From Karstenula rhodostoma CBS 690.94 (taxonomy: Eukaryota; Ascomycota; Dothideomycetes; Pleosporales; Didymosphaeriaceae), in the NCBI GenBank assembly GCA_010093485.1, contig MU001510.1:637709-701708 (forward strand): 64,000 bases of DNA, in the 5' to 3' direction. Within the stretch, counting starts at the first letter, position 1. Each line of letters opens with the position of its first letter. A model generated the notes under the pieces. It was given only the letters and a program-made list of their open reading frames with translations, did no database searches and was not told the origin of the DNA. The translations under genes were made by a program, and so were the position numbers. Below are positions 1 to 10,725 of this stretch, one piece after another.

Positions 1-1241
1 GCCTGGCGCGCCGATGAGCGCTTTCACCGTGTACGGCATCACGAGGCCCGCGTTGACTTGGGCTTGGGTGAGCGGGCTGGGATATGTCGGCCAGATGGGG
101 GTGTTGTGGAGGGCGCGTGCCGTCATCCCAAAGACGGTGCCGAGACCCCAGGGGACGCCGAAGATGGCGAGCGCCGCGAGGTTGTAGCCCGGCACCGTTG
201 CGTTGACCTCGGTTGCGAACGACTTCTGCCAGAAGGCCGTGTCCTGGGTTGCGAGTTAGTGTGTGCAGTGGCAGATGGTTGTAGATGTTTACCATGACCA
301 CGAGGGCGAGATTGCCGAACTTGAGAATCAGGGCCCAGATGATGCCTTGCTTGGACTTGAATGTGAGCACCGATCCTTCGAAGTTGCCTTCGATGAAGTT
401 TGCCGCCGCATTCGCCATGACCTTGTCGTAAAGACCGCCGAGTCCGCCTACTGCTTCGTTGGTCAAGACTTCAAGAGTGAAGTAGATGATCAGCAGCAGA
501 GCAATTGCCGTGTGAAGATAGTCGGTGAGAAACGTGGCTTTGAGTCCGCCTACTGCGGTATACAGCACAACTGGCCAAGTATGATAAGTATGATAGATGC
601 TTCACGTCCTGTCGCGGAGCCAACATACCTCCTAGCGGAATCAAGACGGTGGCGGCAGCAAAGTGAATCCCGGAGATACCGTAGACAAGCTGCGACCCAG
701 TCAAGATCATGGACGCACAGCCAAAGACGTTGTTCGTTATGTTAAGGATGATGAACACAACGTGGCCAATCTTTCCATATCTCATCCGGATGATCTCCAA
801 AGACGTGTGCGCGTAAGGTACTCTGATCTTAGCCAGCACACCCAATGCGGCCATGAGCGCGATCTGGAAGCATAACCCGGTGGCCCACCACTACATATGC
901 AGTCGTCAGTACCAGATCCTCTCTCATTGTGCACATGTGTAAAGACATACCAGAGGCACCGCAATACCATAGCGGTAACACATCGCTGCTGCAAACACCG
1001 TTTCATTGATCCACATCCACGACGAAAACACCGCCGACGCTGTCAACCCCGTGCCCACGCTCCGATTCGCCACCATGAACATCTCCGACGTGCCCGAGTC
1101 TTCAGAGAGATAGGCCTTCTGGATCTTCAGTGCGACGAGAATGACGCCGCAAAAAACGACACTGAGGCCGATGAGCAAGGCATATCCGGTGGATTGGGGC
1201 ACGAGCTCTATGCCACCGACGCCCAGCTGGAGCGATGACAT
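1..1241 (-). CDS. Urea/polyamine transporter, DUR3-like sodium:solute symporter (3' end cut by window)
   Basis: Plasma-membrane symporter of the SSS family, closest in style to fungal DUR3, which imports urea. The start at 1241 (MSSLQLGVGG) is chosen because the symporter N-terminus begins there; the in-frame extension upstream is not hydrophobic or conserved-looking. Four exons fit: 1241-951, 890-629, 570-293 and 243 to beyond position 1. Introns 891-950 and 571-628 begin GTATGT; intron 244-292 begins GTAAAC and has an ACTAAC branch site. The translation shows successive hydrophobic segments, the stretch NITNNVFGCASM, the motif YTAVGGLKAT, and a DTAFWQKS segment matching the DUR3 D-x-x-YWQ region. 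The C-terminal part lies outside the window. It is divergent from the monooxygenase at 2019, with a shared upstream region. DUR3-type is favoured over other SSS members; the substrate is inferred. Confidence 0.85.
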
Positions 1242-2018
1242 GCTCACACTTTCTCGGAGATCGGGTACACAAGTTGCTCGCTGGCTTTTGCTGAGATGGT
1301 ACGGTGCTCGTGAGGTTTCGCGATGGCCCAAGACTCGATGCTCACGCTGTGCGGAGGACTCCGTGTTGTACCAAGTTCAATGATATAGTGGATGCGCCTT
1401 TCTCCTTCGTACTGCTAGCCTGGACGAAGATCCGAATTTCGGCATCACTTCACGCAGACCGTGGATGATGCGCTTGGTGGTTGCAATTGCGCCATTGCTC
1501 GTTGGAGTTGAAGAGTCCTACGCGAGCATGGGTTTGGTATGCAGATTGATGCCTCATTTGACACTGATATTGAAAGCCTGGGATATAACGTCGACGCCAC
1601 CGAGCTAGAAATTCTTGGATCCCGATAAGCATGGGCCTTTGCGTGCGAAGCGTTGAGGATACCTGGAGCTTGGAAGTGCTTGACTGGCTCTGACAAGAGC
1701 GACCTGCACTAAAACTGGGGAATGGAATGGCATTCACGAGCACGAATACTGGGGCGAACGACGATTCGAAGACGCGGTCGTTGATAGGGCATGCAACCTG
1801 GCTTTGGCGTGCGACATGCATAGGATTGCGAAAAGTGAAGCTAGGCCTATTTCGGGTCAGTAGGGGAACGTCGAAGTGGAGTGTGGAGATGTCTCAAGAT
1901 GGTTGAATAGCTCGTACTCAAGAGCTATTCGAACACACTTCTTCCAAATTCCTGCGGGCATTAGCTGCTTGTGTTCTTAATCAACGCCAGAAGGACAACG
2001 ACCACGCTCTCCTGCACC
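1242..2018. promoter_or_regulatory. Shared upstream region of divergent transporter and monooxygenase genes
   Basis: These 777 bases separate two start codons that face away from each other, so both promoters must lie here. No convincing ORF was found. Two HGATAR sites, the type bound by fungal GATA nitrogen regulators, are visible: CGATAA at 1623-1628 and TGATAG at 1782-1787. Two such hexamers are not far above chance, so nitrogen control is only a suggestion. Confidence 0.4.
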
Positions 2019-3679
2019 ATGACAACCGACGTAGGAAACCAGGCCAGTGTAAGTCGTTTCGCAGTCGGAAGATCGATGCTTACGATGAACAGGGCACTGG
2101 AAAGAAACAGATGATTCTGAATGCCTTCGTAATGAACACCCCCAGTCACCTAGCGGCCGGGCTCTGGCGTCACCCCAGGAGCAAAACAGACAACTACAAG
2201 AAACTTTCTTTTTGGACGGACCTGGCGAAACTCTTGGATGAAGCTGGGTTCCACTCGATGTTCATTGCTGACACACTGGGCCCTTACGACGTCTACAAAG
2301 GCCCTGCCAATGTCGTTCCAGCATTGGGAGCTGGTGCTCAGTTCCCTGTAAACGATCCACTTTATCTTGTCGTAAGATACTCCCCGGTACAAAGTCGCTA
2401 TGTCTTAGACATGGACACTTCGTACATAACCCCACCTGTTCTGACTCAGCTGACTTTGTACCCGCGAGCATAGCCAGCCATGGCAGCTGCTACCAAGAAC
2501 TTGATATTTGGAGTGACGGCCAGCGCGACCTATGAGAAGCCGTATGCGCTCGCGCGCAGGTTCTCGACTGTCGACCATTTGGCAGAGGGCCGAATTGCGT
2601 GGAACATTGTTACATCGTACCTTGACAGCGCCGCACGAAATCATGGGTTGAAAGAACAAATACCCCACGATGAGCGCTATGCCATTGCCCACGAATACAT
2701 GGATGTGGTCTATAAGCTATGGGAGGGTAGCTTCAGAGACGATGCAGTGCTAGCAGACCGCGAAACAGGCACGTATATTGCTAGCGATGCAGTGCGCCAG
2801 ATCTTGCACAAGGGGAAGTATTTCGAGGTGCCTGGGCCTCACTTCTGCGAGCCGTCGCCGCAGCGCACGCCGTTCTTGTTCCAGGCGGGCGTGTCCGAGG
2901 CGGGAAATGGGTTTGGGGGCAAGCACGGAGAAGCGATTTTTGTCGGTGGTCAGACTCCAGAGATTGTGAAGAAGACTGTGGACAACATTCGCGCAGTTGC
3001 TCAGCGGGAAGGCCGAGACCCGTCTCATATCAAGGTCATAGTAGGTATCGGTGTGATTGTAGGTGCCAGTGATGAGGAAGCCGAGGAACAGCGAAAGGAA
3101 TTCATCAAATACTCTGATTCAGAAGGTATGTTGAATTACACATCGGTGTCCGTTGCGTTGAGTTAGGCTCAGGCTAATCATGAATTTGTAGGTGCGCTTG
3201 CGTTGTTTGGTGGCTGGACCGGAGTCGACCTTTCCAAACATGCCGACGATGAAGACTTCCGCCTAAGCGACTCTCCGCGTCTGCAATCTCTCGTAGCACG
3301 TTGGTCGGCTACAGTACCTGGAACGGAGAACGAGCCCTGGACGAAGCGAAGAATCGTGGAGTATCTCAGCCTTGGTGGAATGCAAGCAAAAATCATCGGT
3401 GGGCCTGAGAAGGTAGCCGACGAGCTCGAGCGATGGTTTGACATATCAGGCGTGGATGGGTTCAATCTGGCACATGTGGTCAATCCGGGCACCTTCGAGG
3501 ATATCTCTAGATATCTGATCCCGGAACTGCAACGGCGCGGTAGATTTAGGACATCAGTCGACAGGGAGGGCGCGACTGCTAGGGAGGTTTTTCTCGGATC
3601 GAAGAGACTTCTGGATGACCACCCTGGATCTAAGTTCAAATGGGCTGCTGGAGAAGAGGTACCGCAATATCAGCGATGA
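2019..3679 (+). CDS. FMN-dependent monooxygenase, luciferase-like (NtaA/SnaA/DmoA class)
   Basis: Flavin-dependent monooxygenase of the bacterial-luciferase superfamily. The class cleaves compounds such as nitrilotriacetate, dimethyl sulfide or desulfurisation intermediates using FMNH2 from a partner reductase. Four exons: 2019-2048, 2093-2371, 2474-3125 and 3192-3679; introns start GTAAGT, GTAAGA and GTATGT, and the reading frame closes to about 482 aa, normal for the family. Class-typical stretches are AGLWRHP, the FWTDLAKLLDEAGF helix, the VTASATYEKPYALARR strand, GRIAWNIVTSYLDSAARN, FQAGVSEAG and ALALFGGWTGVDLS. The first exon is only ten codons but splices cleanly in frame. It is divergent from the urea-type transporter. 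The substrate cannot be read from sequence. No signal peptide is seen, so a cytosolic or peroxisomal enzyme is likely; no PTS1 tripeptide ends the protein. Confidence 0.88.
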
Positions 3680-4241
3680 TGTAGTGCTACTTGCTTGAGT
3701 TTGTCTCTCGCGGTCTTCTCGCATATTAGGAGTCGTAATCCCAAGCTCTTCAATCGGTAATCGCGCATAGGCATCTGTGATCCCGAAAAATGGGGCTTGA
3801 CTCGGCTGGCATGTCATTGATAGCTGCGGACTGGTTGATAATAGCCACTATCCTGTAGTGGGGCCCTTACTGGTAACGCTGGTGGCGTGGGTGAAAGGCT
3901 AAACGCTCATGGGAGAGTGGGATCGGAAATGGCAGGTCCAGACGAGCTACGCACGAGCCACCAGTCCGGCAAAACCTTTCGAGGCCTCCACCAAGTCATG
4001 CGTGCACAACGAATAAGCCACAGCATCGATATTTACAGCCTCATGTCAATAAGAGTAGGTCGTAAGGATCTTCTCGGCTTCATCAAAAGGCCTTCCAGTA
4101 TCTTTGGTGGTTTTTACACATTGCCGAGGCCTGCGCGTCCGATTGGCGCTATGGAGCTATCGACAGCGCCTGCTGTTGAAGTCCGTAGGTCATCACCAAC
4201 TTCAGGCGAGTCGTACTGATATACATCAGAAGAAGGGCTCT
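3680..4241. other. Intergenic region, no gene seen
   Basis: Holds the 3' flank of the monooxygenase and the 5' flank of the AlkB-like gene. An in-frame extension of the downstream ORF reaches back to 4104, but its residues look non-coding, so 4242 is preferred as start. No repeats or RNA genes were noticed. Confidence 0.5.
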
Positions 4242-5306
4242 ATGCACCATGATACCCATGCACAGCCTCCTGAGTTCATCCAAAGACAACATTGGAAATA
4301 CCAAAGCATGCGAAAGGCGGACCTAGAAAAGGATATTAGCATCCAGGACTTGGGAAACTGGGAAGCTTTCACGGAAGAACAAAAGGATATATGGAGATTG
4401 GCGGGTTCAATACCTGGAGAACAAGTTCAGGCCGCCTGTGAAGCATATGCTGGAGGGAAGCCAATGCATACGACTGTGGAAGATGTTCCTTTCTTCGAAC
4501 ATCGGGACTTCCCTGGTCTGCAAGTTGTTCCCGGTCTTCTGCCGCCCGAAACACAAGTTCTATTTACTTCCTGCTTGATGCATCGAGATCTCGCGGACGC
4601 TGGCCACAAGATGAACCTCCAGGCGGATTACGACGTTCCCTATCCACCAGAATCGTCATCACCAGATCCTCAGCGATTTGACAGTTCCTTTTTCCTTCGC
4701 GAGCGATCGGCCGTGGAAGATATACTTGTACCGAAGGTATCGGATAAGCACAAACAGCTCAATACCGAACAGTATCTGTACACCAAACTACGCTGGCTTA
4801 CGCTTGGTGAACAGTACGACTGGCCCACGCGCAGCTATGCAAAACACGCCACTCCTTTCCCAGCGGACCTATCAACCCTCGTCACTGGACTATTTCCACA
4901 CATACGACCGGAATCCGGAGTTGTCTTGATTTACGGAGCGAAAGATTTCATGCCTGTACATCGCGATGTCAGCGAGCAGTGCCAGCGCGCTCTTGCCAGC
5001 TTTAGTGTAGGTTGTGATGGTATCTTTATCATGGCCCGAGGAGAGGACGAAGGCGAGGGAGATAATGCGCCGAGAACCGTTGCTATCAGAGTCCGAAGTG
5101 GAGATGTGGTCCATTTAACGGGTCAAGCAAGGTGGGCCTGGCATGCAATGGCTCGAACTATACCGAGTACCTGTCCTTCTTATCTATCCGACTGGCCTCT
5201 TGGTACGCCGGGTGCAACCCCACAGGAGAAGAAGATGTACAAGAAGTGGAAGGGTTATATGGGGACAAAACGAATCAATGTCAGTTGTCGCCAAGTTTGG
5301 GATTGA
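4242..5306 (+). CDS. AlkB-like 2-oxoglutarate/Fe(II) dioxygenase (ALKBH1 type)
   Basis: Oxidative nucleic-acid demethylase of the AlkB family, closest in organisation to ALKBH1-type proteins that act on methylated DNA or tRNA bases. It is a single exon of 354 aa starting MHHDTHAQ. The double-stranded beta-helix carries the HxD iron pair in PVHRDVSEQ (H240, D242), the distal histidine in WHAMAR (H301), and the 2OG-binding arginines in the C-terminal KRINVSCRQVW (R344, R350). Upstream are the LRWLTLGEQYDWPTRSY nucleotide-lid segment and LFPHIRPESGVVLIY. All catalytic residues are present, so an active enzyme is expected. The N-terminal 100 residues contain the FPGLQVVPGLLPPETQ entry typical of the family. 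Physiological substrate unknown. Confidence 0.92.
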   Translation: MHHDTHAQPPEFIQRQHWKYQSMRKADLEKDISIQDLGNWEAFTEEQKDIWRLAGSIPGEQVQAACEAYAGGKPMHTTVEDVPFFEHRDFPGLQVVPGLLPPETQVLFTSCLMHRDLADAGHKMNLQADYDVPYPPESSSPDPQRFDSSFFLRERSAVEDILVPKVSDKHKQLNTEQYLYTKLRWLTLGEQYDWPTRSYAKHATPFPADLSTLVTGLFPHIRPESGVVLIYGAKDFMPVHRDVSEQCQRALASFSVGCDGIFIMARGEDEGEGDNAPRTVAIRVRSGDVVHLTGQARWAWHAMARTIPSTCPSYLSDWPLGTPGATPQEKKMYKKWKGYMGTKRINVSCRQVWD

Positions 5307-5998
5307 TTCATGGCCCCAGACACGACGCTGGCGTTTGAAGGTTGCATCCCACGGCGTCCACCGCAGCAACGACTAAGTATATGTGGCTACCCAGCCCATG
5401 GAGAATCATCCAGAGAATTCAAGCATTCACTCAAGATAGAGTTGTGTCAAACGCGTGTGTGAGATCGCACCTTGTATTGTACTCGTCTCCTCGCATAGTG
5501 TGACATCATACTATACACCAATGCACAACTGTGCTGCCGTACTACCACACAACTACGCCCCATGCATGTCGTTCCTCACCTGCAACCTGCATGTGAAACG
5601 ATGGCAATGCAAATCGCAAGTACATTATTTTACCGCCAGCTCGGCAACAGGCCGAGTCCCACTGTACCCAGCCCCCCACTTGAGACCTGGCTTGCGCTAG
5701 CCGAGTCATAACCGTACCCGAGCGCTGCGCTTGCAAGTGCCCTGCGCAAGACGCAACGGTGGTTCGCCAGTTATGGGCATCTGCACTTTATCCGCGTCCT
5801 ACGCTTTTCCTTAGATTGTATACGATTGTCATTTGAAGATACGGCACCCGGGTACTTGCCGTGTCCGCCCCTCTTGAACCATGGTCTCGTCTCCTCTATA
5901 ATTCTCCGCGCTCCACACTTACACGACCCTACAATCGTTCGTCCTCGCCTCGCTCCACCTTCCCTTTGCTTTCTACCGTTCTTTCGAATGCGGCCACA
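5307..5998. other. Intergenic region, no gene seen
   Basis: Contains the 3' flank of the AlkB-like gene and the pyrimidine-rich leader of the MFS gene just before 5999. Short ORFs here lack codon bias or recognisable domains. Confidence 0.5.
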
Positions 5999-7608
5999 AT
6001 GGTATTGAAGCTCTTCGGACGTGAGATCCGCTACCACAGCCCGTGGGTACAAAACATTATCAGTGGAATTGGCGTTGGAGCATCAGCTGGCATCTATGTT
6101 GCGCTCAACCTACTGGGAGCCGGTGGCGGTAGACCGGACTCGGCACATGTCGTCCAGGTTGTCAACGCGACGTTGTGCTCTGTCTGGTTCTTCTCTTCGT
6201 CTTTCGGTGGTTCCATCTTGAACAAACTCGGCCCGGGAATAACAATGTGTCTCGGCGTACAGACGTACGCTGTTTACGTTGGTTCGCTCTGGTACTACGA
6301 CGAGATAGGCAAAACAGGATATCCGTACGCCGCCGGTCCCATCATTGGTATTGGAGCTGGTATGGTCTTCATCACAGCGGGATACATTGCGACTGCGTAT
6401 CCCGAAGAAAGAGACAAGGGCGCGTATGCGACTATGTTGATGAACATGCAAGGTCTTGGTTCGGTCATCGGAGGCATCATTCCAGTCATCATCAACAAGA
6501 ACAAAGACATCGCAGCTGGCGTGCCCCGGCCGGTCTATATCGCGTTCATCATCATCATGGTTGTCGGCGGTCTCATCACTTTGCTCCTGCAACGTCCACA
6601 TAAGCTTCGAAGAGATGACGGATCAACAGTGGCTGTACATCCGGCTCGTGGAGCCTGGGCAGAGCTAAAGTCAAACTTGTTGATTTTCAGTGACCCGATC
6701 CTGCTCATCATGTTGCCGGCATTCTTTCCAGCTGAATGCTTCTTAGTTTACAGCGGCTCCGTAAATGGTGAGATGCCACTTACAAACCTGCGATAACAAT
6801 GTTCTAACTCTAGTAGCCTACCTGAACGGCCTCCGCGCTCGGTCATTGTTGTCTTTTGTCGCTGTTTGCTTACAGATTCCTGCTGGATGGGCACTGCAGT
6901 GGATCCTCGATCGTCCCTATTGGGGAAGACGCAAGCGCGGTCTCATTGGGTTGACAATCGTTGCTGTTCCATTGGTCGCAGCTTGGGTGTGGGAAATGGT
7001 ACGTTCCACTCATTTCGAATCGTGTTGATTGACACTGACTTTGCCGCAGATACGTGTACGCAATTACGACCGTAACGTCGCCGTCACGGTCCCTACCGAC
7101 TGGGACGAACCTAGGTTCGGCTGGATATTCGTACTTTTTATGTTGAACTGGGTCTTTTCAGTGAGTACACCGGGATGGATTGCCCGTAGTCATCACGATA
7201 CTAAACTTTTAATAGCAACTATGGCACAACATTGTGTACTACTGGATCGGTGCTATTACCAATTCTCCACAAAAGCTGACCCACTACGTCGGCGTTTTCC
7301 GCGGCGTCCTCGGCGCAGGTGAGGCCGTGTGTTTCGGTCTCGATTCCATCAAAATTCCCTTCATTGCTGAGGCGGGCGGAATTCTTCTCTTCTACGTCAT
7401 CGGTATTTGCAGCTTTTACTACTTGGGCATCTATCATATCAAAGACACGAACTACGATCATCGCGAGGAGGGCGCTGTTGTTCCGAATCATATCTTGGAA
7501 GGCAAAGGGCTGACGGAGGGGCAAGATGTCGCACAGATCCGGAGAAACTCAATTTCGGAGGATAGCTCAGAGAAAGAAAAGCTCCAGGGTGGTGGAGACG
7601 CTGCTTGA
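5999..7608 (+). CDS. UNC93-like major facilitator superfamily membrane protein
   Basis: Polytopic membrane protein of the UNC93/DUF895 branch of the MFS; fungal members are uncharacterised putative transporters or channel regulators. Four exons: 5999-6767, 6814-6998, 7050-7160 and 7216-7608, giving about 485 aa. Introns begin GTGAGA, GTACGT and GTGAGT. The translation shows many hydrophobic helices, the opening SPWVQNIISGIG and family-typical GIYVALNLLGAGGG, an intracellular loop with EERDKGAYATMLMNM, and the late WHNIVYYWIGAITNSP and FRGVLGAGEAVCFGLDS segments. The C-terminal tail after about residue 440 is hydrophilic and Ser/Glu/Lys-rich, probably cytosolic. The start MVLKLFGREIRY is preferred over an upstream in-frame methionine because the extra 46 residues are Ser/Pro-rich and look like leader sequence. 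Confidence 0.88.
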
Positions 7609-7721
7609 CGCAAAGTAGTAATATACATAATCGGGAGGTATCTGATATTAGAAATGAACATTACAAGGACGCAAACACGTAGCAAAGTGACTGCGAAGGG
7701 GATCCATAGCAGACGAATGGC

Positions 7722-8402
7722 TCACATCAACATCACCAAAAAAGGTCGTAGGGCAACGACTATAGCCACTGAGAGCAGTGGCAGCGCCACCGTATCCCCA
7801 GGACGCGAGCATACCACAACTGCAGTGCCCGACCCACCGCTTGTACTAGCCAATCGGGTCTCTGTTACACTCGCATCTACGGTCGCAGCTTCATCAGATT
7901 TATACGGGTCTGATGTCGCCGTTGGCGACGATACATCGTCCGAAGCGTTCGACGTACTCCCCAAGTCAAAGAAGTCTGGACATGACGAGGCCGCCAACCC
8001 GCAAACTGACCCAACTGGACATCACCAGTCATCGTCCGCTGAAACCCACTGTACCGGTGGCTTTGGGGGTCGGAACCAGCCGTACACGCTGGCTTGCTCT
8101 GTCGCCACGAATCAATTCGATCTTTACAACATGGGCTGCGAGAGAATTGTATTTTTACGAAAGACGCGACGCTAGCACTGCAGTTTGTTTCGTCGCCCAA
8201 GGCATAGCATTCTTCGAGTCGGTGAGGGGACAACAGCCGCCGGCGCAATTGACTGCGCCGCCTGAATGTCAGCCAGGTTCATTGGGGCAGGTTCGGAAGC
8301 CAAAGCCGAAGCCGAATCCGATTCCTCCAGACGACGCCGGCGGAAATGAAGATGGGAGGGAGCGTATGTCGCTGCGATCCAGGATTGGTCTGAACAACTC
8401 AA
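7722..8402 (-). pseudogene. Possible broken cysteine-rich, C-terminally hydrophobic (GPI-like) protein
   Basis: Low-confidence reading. On the minus strand, cysteine-rich pieces in different frames lie in order: CAGGCCPLTD, then CYALGDETNC and SPCCKD, then CPVGSVCGLAASSC. They are followed by a Ser/Thr-rich stretch and a hydrophobic C-terminus (LPLLSVAIVVALRP), as in a GPI-anchored wall protein. The frames do not join by convincing GT-AG introns, so either small frameshifts broke the gene or I missed splice sites. The opposite strand also carries long open frames, so chance cannot be excluded. Confidence 0.28.
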
Positions 8403-9322
8403 TCTCCAGTCCCTATATACTTGAGCTTACATCTTCGCATGCCGAAGATCTTCGCGGTATCTACCACCAGCTTCATCTCCACGTGTTTTCTACAGCGTAT
8501 TTCTTCGCTAAGCGGGTATCCATTCACCAATCTTGACATTAGTCCTATGACGCCTCCTCACCACGAACTTCAAGCGAGAACGAAGGCTTAGCATCTTGGA
8601 ACTCTCCGGTTTGTTGTCCGCCCTCGCAAGTGTGGTTTGGACAGAACCTTGTGGCGCATCGTCTGGACCTTTCCGCACGAGTTGTCATGACATGCGGCTG
8701 GCTTCCAGCGTACAAGGTCTTCATTCAGGTCTCCAAAGGCATCTTAAATAGCCCTGGGAATTCTGGAGACATCTCCAGCCTTCTTGCCACTGTATTTCCA
8801 GGCCGTGAGATTGTTCTCGTATGGCTCGAAGATCGGATGTTTGCTCCCGAGTGGAACGCGAAGTGGTGGGTTCAAGGCATTTATTTCTTGCACCGTTGCC
8901 CATACCGAAGAACGAACCAATGGAATGACACCCCGAAGGCAATGTATCCCTCTCAGCATCTCAATGCCCCCGGACAAACCCAATCAAAACATGTTTTCCC
9001 AATGACATGTATATCTTCAGATCCTACTATCGAATGTCATTCCTACTACTCACGCATTTCATCAGCCACCCCATACCACACATATATAGACGCTATGATA
9101 CAGTTGTGCGGCCTGTGATGAGGATCACTACATTCCTGCTCCCCACGCGCGAATTCCACAATCTTACCGGAGTCAACACCGGCTGCGGATGAAGGACCAA
9201 TACGAGCCATCATAAGCGGGCGCCTATAAATTGTGAAGAACGGAGCAATTTTCGCCTTTCAACAACTATCTTTGAGAGTGATGAACGGTTTGTTTGCAAA
9301 AGCGCGCGAAGTGTCACATTCG
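8403..9322. other. Gene-poor stretch before the Thr-rich protein gene
   Basis: Several short overlapping ORFs on both strands, none with a recognisable domain, clear splice structure or coding-like composition. It includes the leader of the gene starting at 9323, with a GCCTATAAATT TATA-like element at about 9221-9231. Confidence 0.4.
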
Positions 9323-10334
9323 ATGACCGGTTTGCACCTTTCACTCTTGTTGTTAGTATGGGTAAATCTTGGACTTCTTGTGAAACGGGCGGAGGCGGAC
9401 CAGATATGCGGTGAGATCGGGTCGTTCAACTCTACAGGAACGACCTTCTACATGGGAAACTTCTTTTACAAGGCACCATCAACGTTTGCTCTCTGTGCGG
9501 ACTTCTGCAAGAACGACTTTCCGCAGTGTAAGAGCTTCCGATACAGCTACTACTCGGATGCAGATTCCCAGTACTGCGAGTTCTTCCCAGCATACGCGTA
9601 CGTCTCTTGTCCTTTCCAACCTTGCCCCGGAGGAAGCGTGGCTGATTAATGTCAGTGAAACCTACTTCATCAGCGACAGTTCACAGCCGTACTACTATTA
9701 CGATGTGGATTGCCCATTTCCTACCTACGCTGTCACCCAGACAGTGACCTCCACCTCCATCTCCACCGCTACCGCCGTTCTGTCTACTACCACGTCCGTA
9801 TCTGTAACTACGGCAACAACAACACTCTTATCTACAAGCACCAAAACAACCACGTCCGTATCTGTGAGTACGCAAACAACGACGCTTTTATCTACAAGCA
9901 CCAAAACAACCACGTCCGTATCTGTGAGTACGGCAACAACGAAACTTCTATCTACAAGCACAAGCACTCAAAAAATCACGACGACGAATGTCGTGCTGGC
10001 CACAACCACTCGACTCGCTACATCCACCGCAACGCTTCGCATTAGCACAACTCAGCGCATTACACTGACATCGACCACGACCGCGACCGTCATACGTCCG
10101 ACTACACAGACGAAGACACAGACAAAGACACAGACTATACGATCCACGGTCACCGCCGGAGCTGCGATCCGGGACGTACTCGCACCAACGGTATATGTGA
10201 CCCTATACAGGACTTCGACAATCACGTCCCGGCTGAAAATCACGTTCCGGCTGACAACCACGTCCCGACTGACAACTACGATAGCCAAACCGACCTACAT
10301 GTTACGAACGATAACAAGAACCATAAAGTCCTAG
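9323..10334 (+). CDS. Secreted apple/PAN-like protein with long Thr/Ser-rich stalk
   Basis: Predicted cell-wall or extracellular glycoprotein. The start at 9323 gives a clean signal peptide (MTGLHLSLLLLVWVNLGLL followed by VKRAEA, with a KR dibasic site); in-frame methionines at 9233 and 9281 lie upstream. The mature N-terminus is a short cysteine module (C-G-E-I-G ... CADFC ... QCKSFRYSYYSDADS ... YCEFF) resembling fungal apple/PAN-like domains. A GTACGT intron at 9598-9655 with a CTGATTAAT branch region removes the apparent frameshift and stop, joining to a stalk of about 220 residues that is nearly all Thr/Ser with Val, Ile and Lys/Arg. The stalk contains three near-identical 20-residue units. 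No GPI tail is visible; the C-terminus is basic (TRTIKS). The function is likely adhesive or wall-structural, by inference. Confidence 0.72.
9790..9965 (+). repeat. 60-nt in-frame tandem repeats encoding Thr/Ser units
   Basis: The sequence CCACGTCCGTATCTGTGA or a one-base variant recurs about every 60 nt, near 9790, 9850 and 9910. Each unit encodes 20 residues of the type TTSVSVST-TTTLLSTSTK. The repeats lie wholly inside the stalk of the secreted protein. Such coding repeats often vary in number between isolates. Confidence 0.85.
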
Positions 10335-10725
10335 CGATGTCTCTTCCAGTCTCGGTGTCTCGAATGTTGCATTCTTGTCTTTGATTGGGGTCTCGTACAC
10401 ATCATTTCTTCCATGCCTCGACGCTGAAACCTGCAGCCTACGGTTCGGTTCAGAAAGTATTGCGCACTGCAGGGTCGAGGCGGGGGAACCAATGAAGCAA
10501 CTCGGGTAGAACAAAACAAATCAATCGTTGCCTCTTCGCTAGCTTCTGTAGGCCGCGGAAAAACGCAATACATGGCATGTGGGGATCCCGGGGCCGTGGA
10601 AGACAATAAGGAGGCGCCCGTGGGTAGGAACTCTGTGGGGTGCCAAAACACGAAGATTTCAAACAGCTCAGAGAAACAAAACAAATATTCCGATATTGTA
10701 TCACATGCGCCGTCTTCACAAGCCG
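10335..10725. other. Convergent 3' intergenic region, no gene seen
   Basis: Lies between two converging 3' ends (Thr-rich protein gene and TauD-like gene). Only short shadow ORFs were seen, with no repeats or RNA genes. Confidence 0.5.

Noticed and set aside
4104..4241. N-terminal extension of the AlkB-like ORF
   Set aside because: The 46 extra residues are unlike the family, and a methionine at 4242 gives normal length.
9629..9655. Frameshift in the Thr-rich protein gene
   Set aside because: A 58-nt GTACGT...GTCAG intron accounts for the frame change and the stop.
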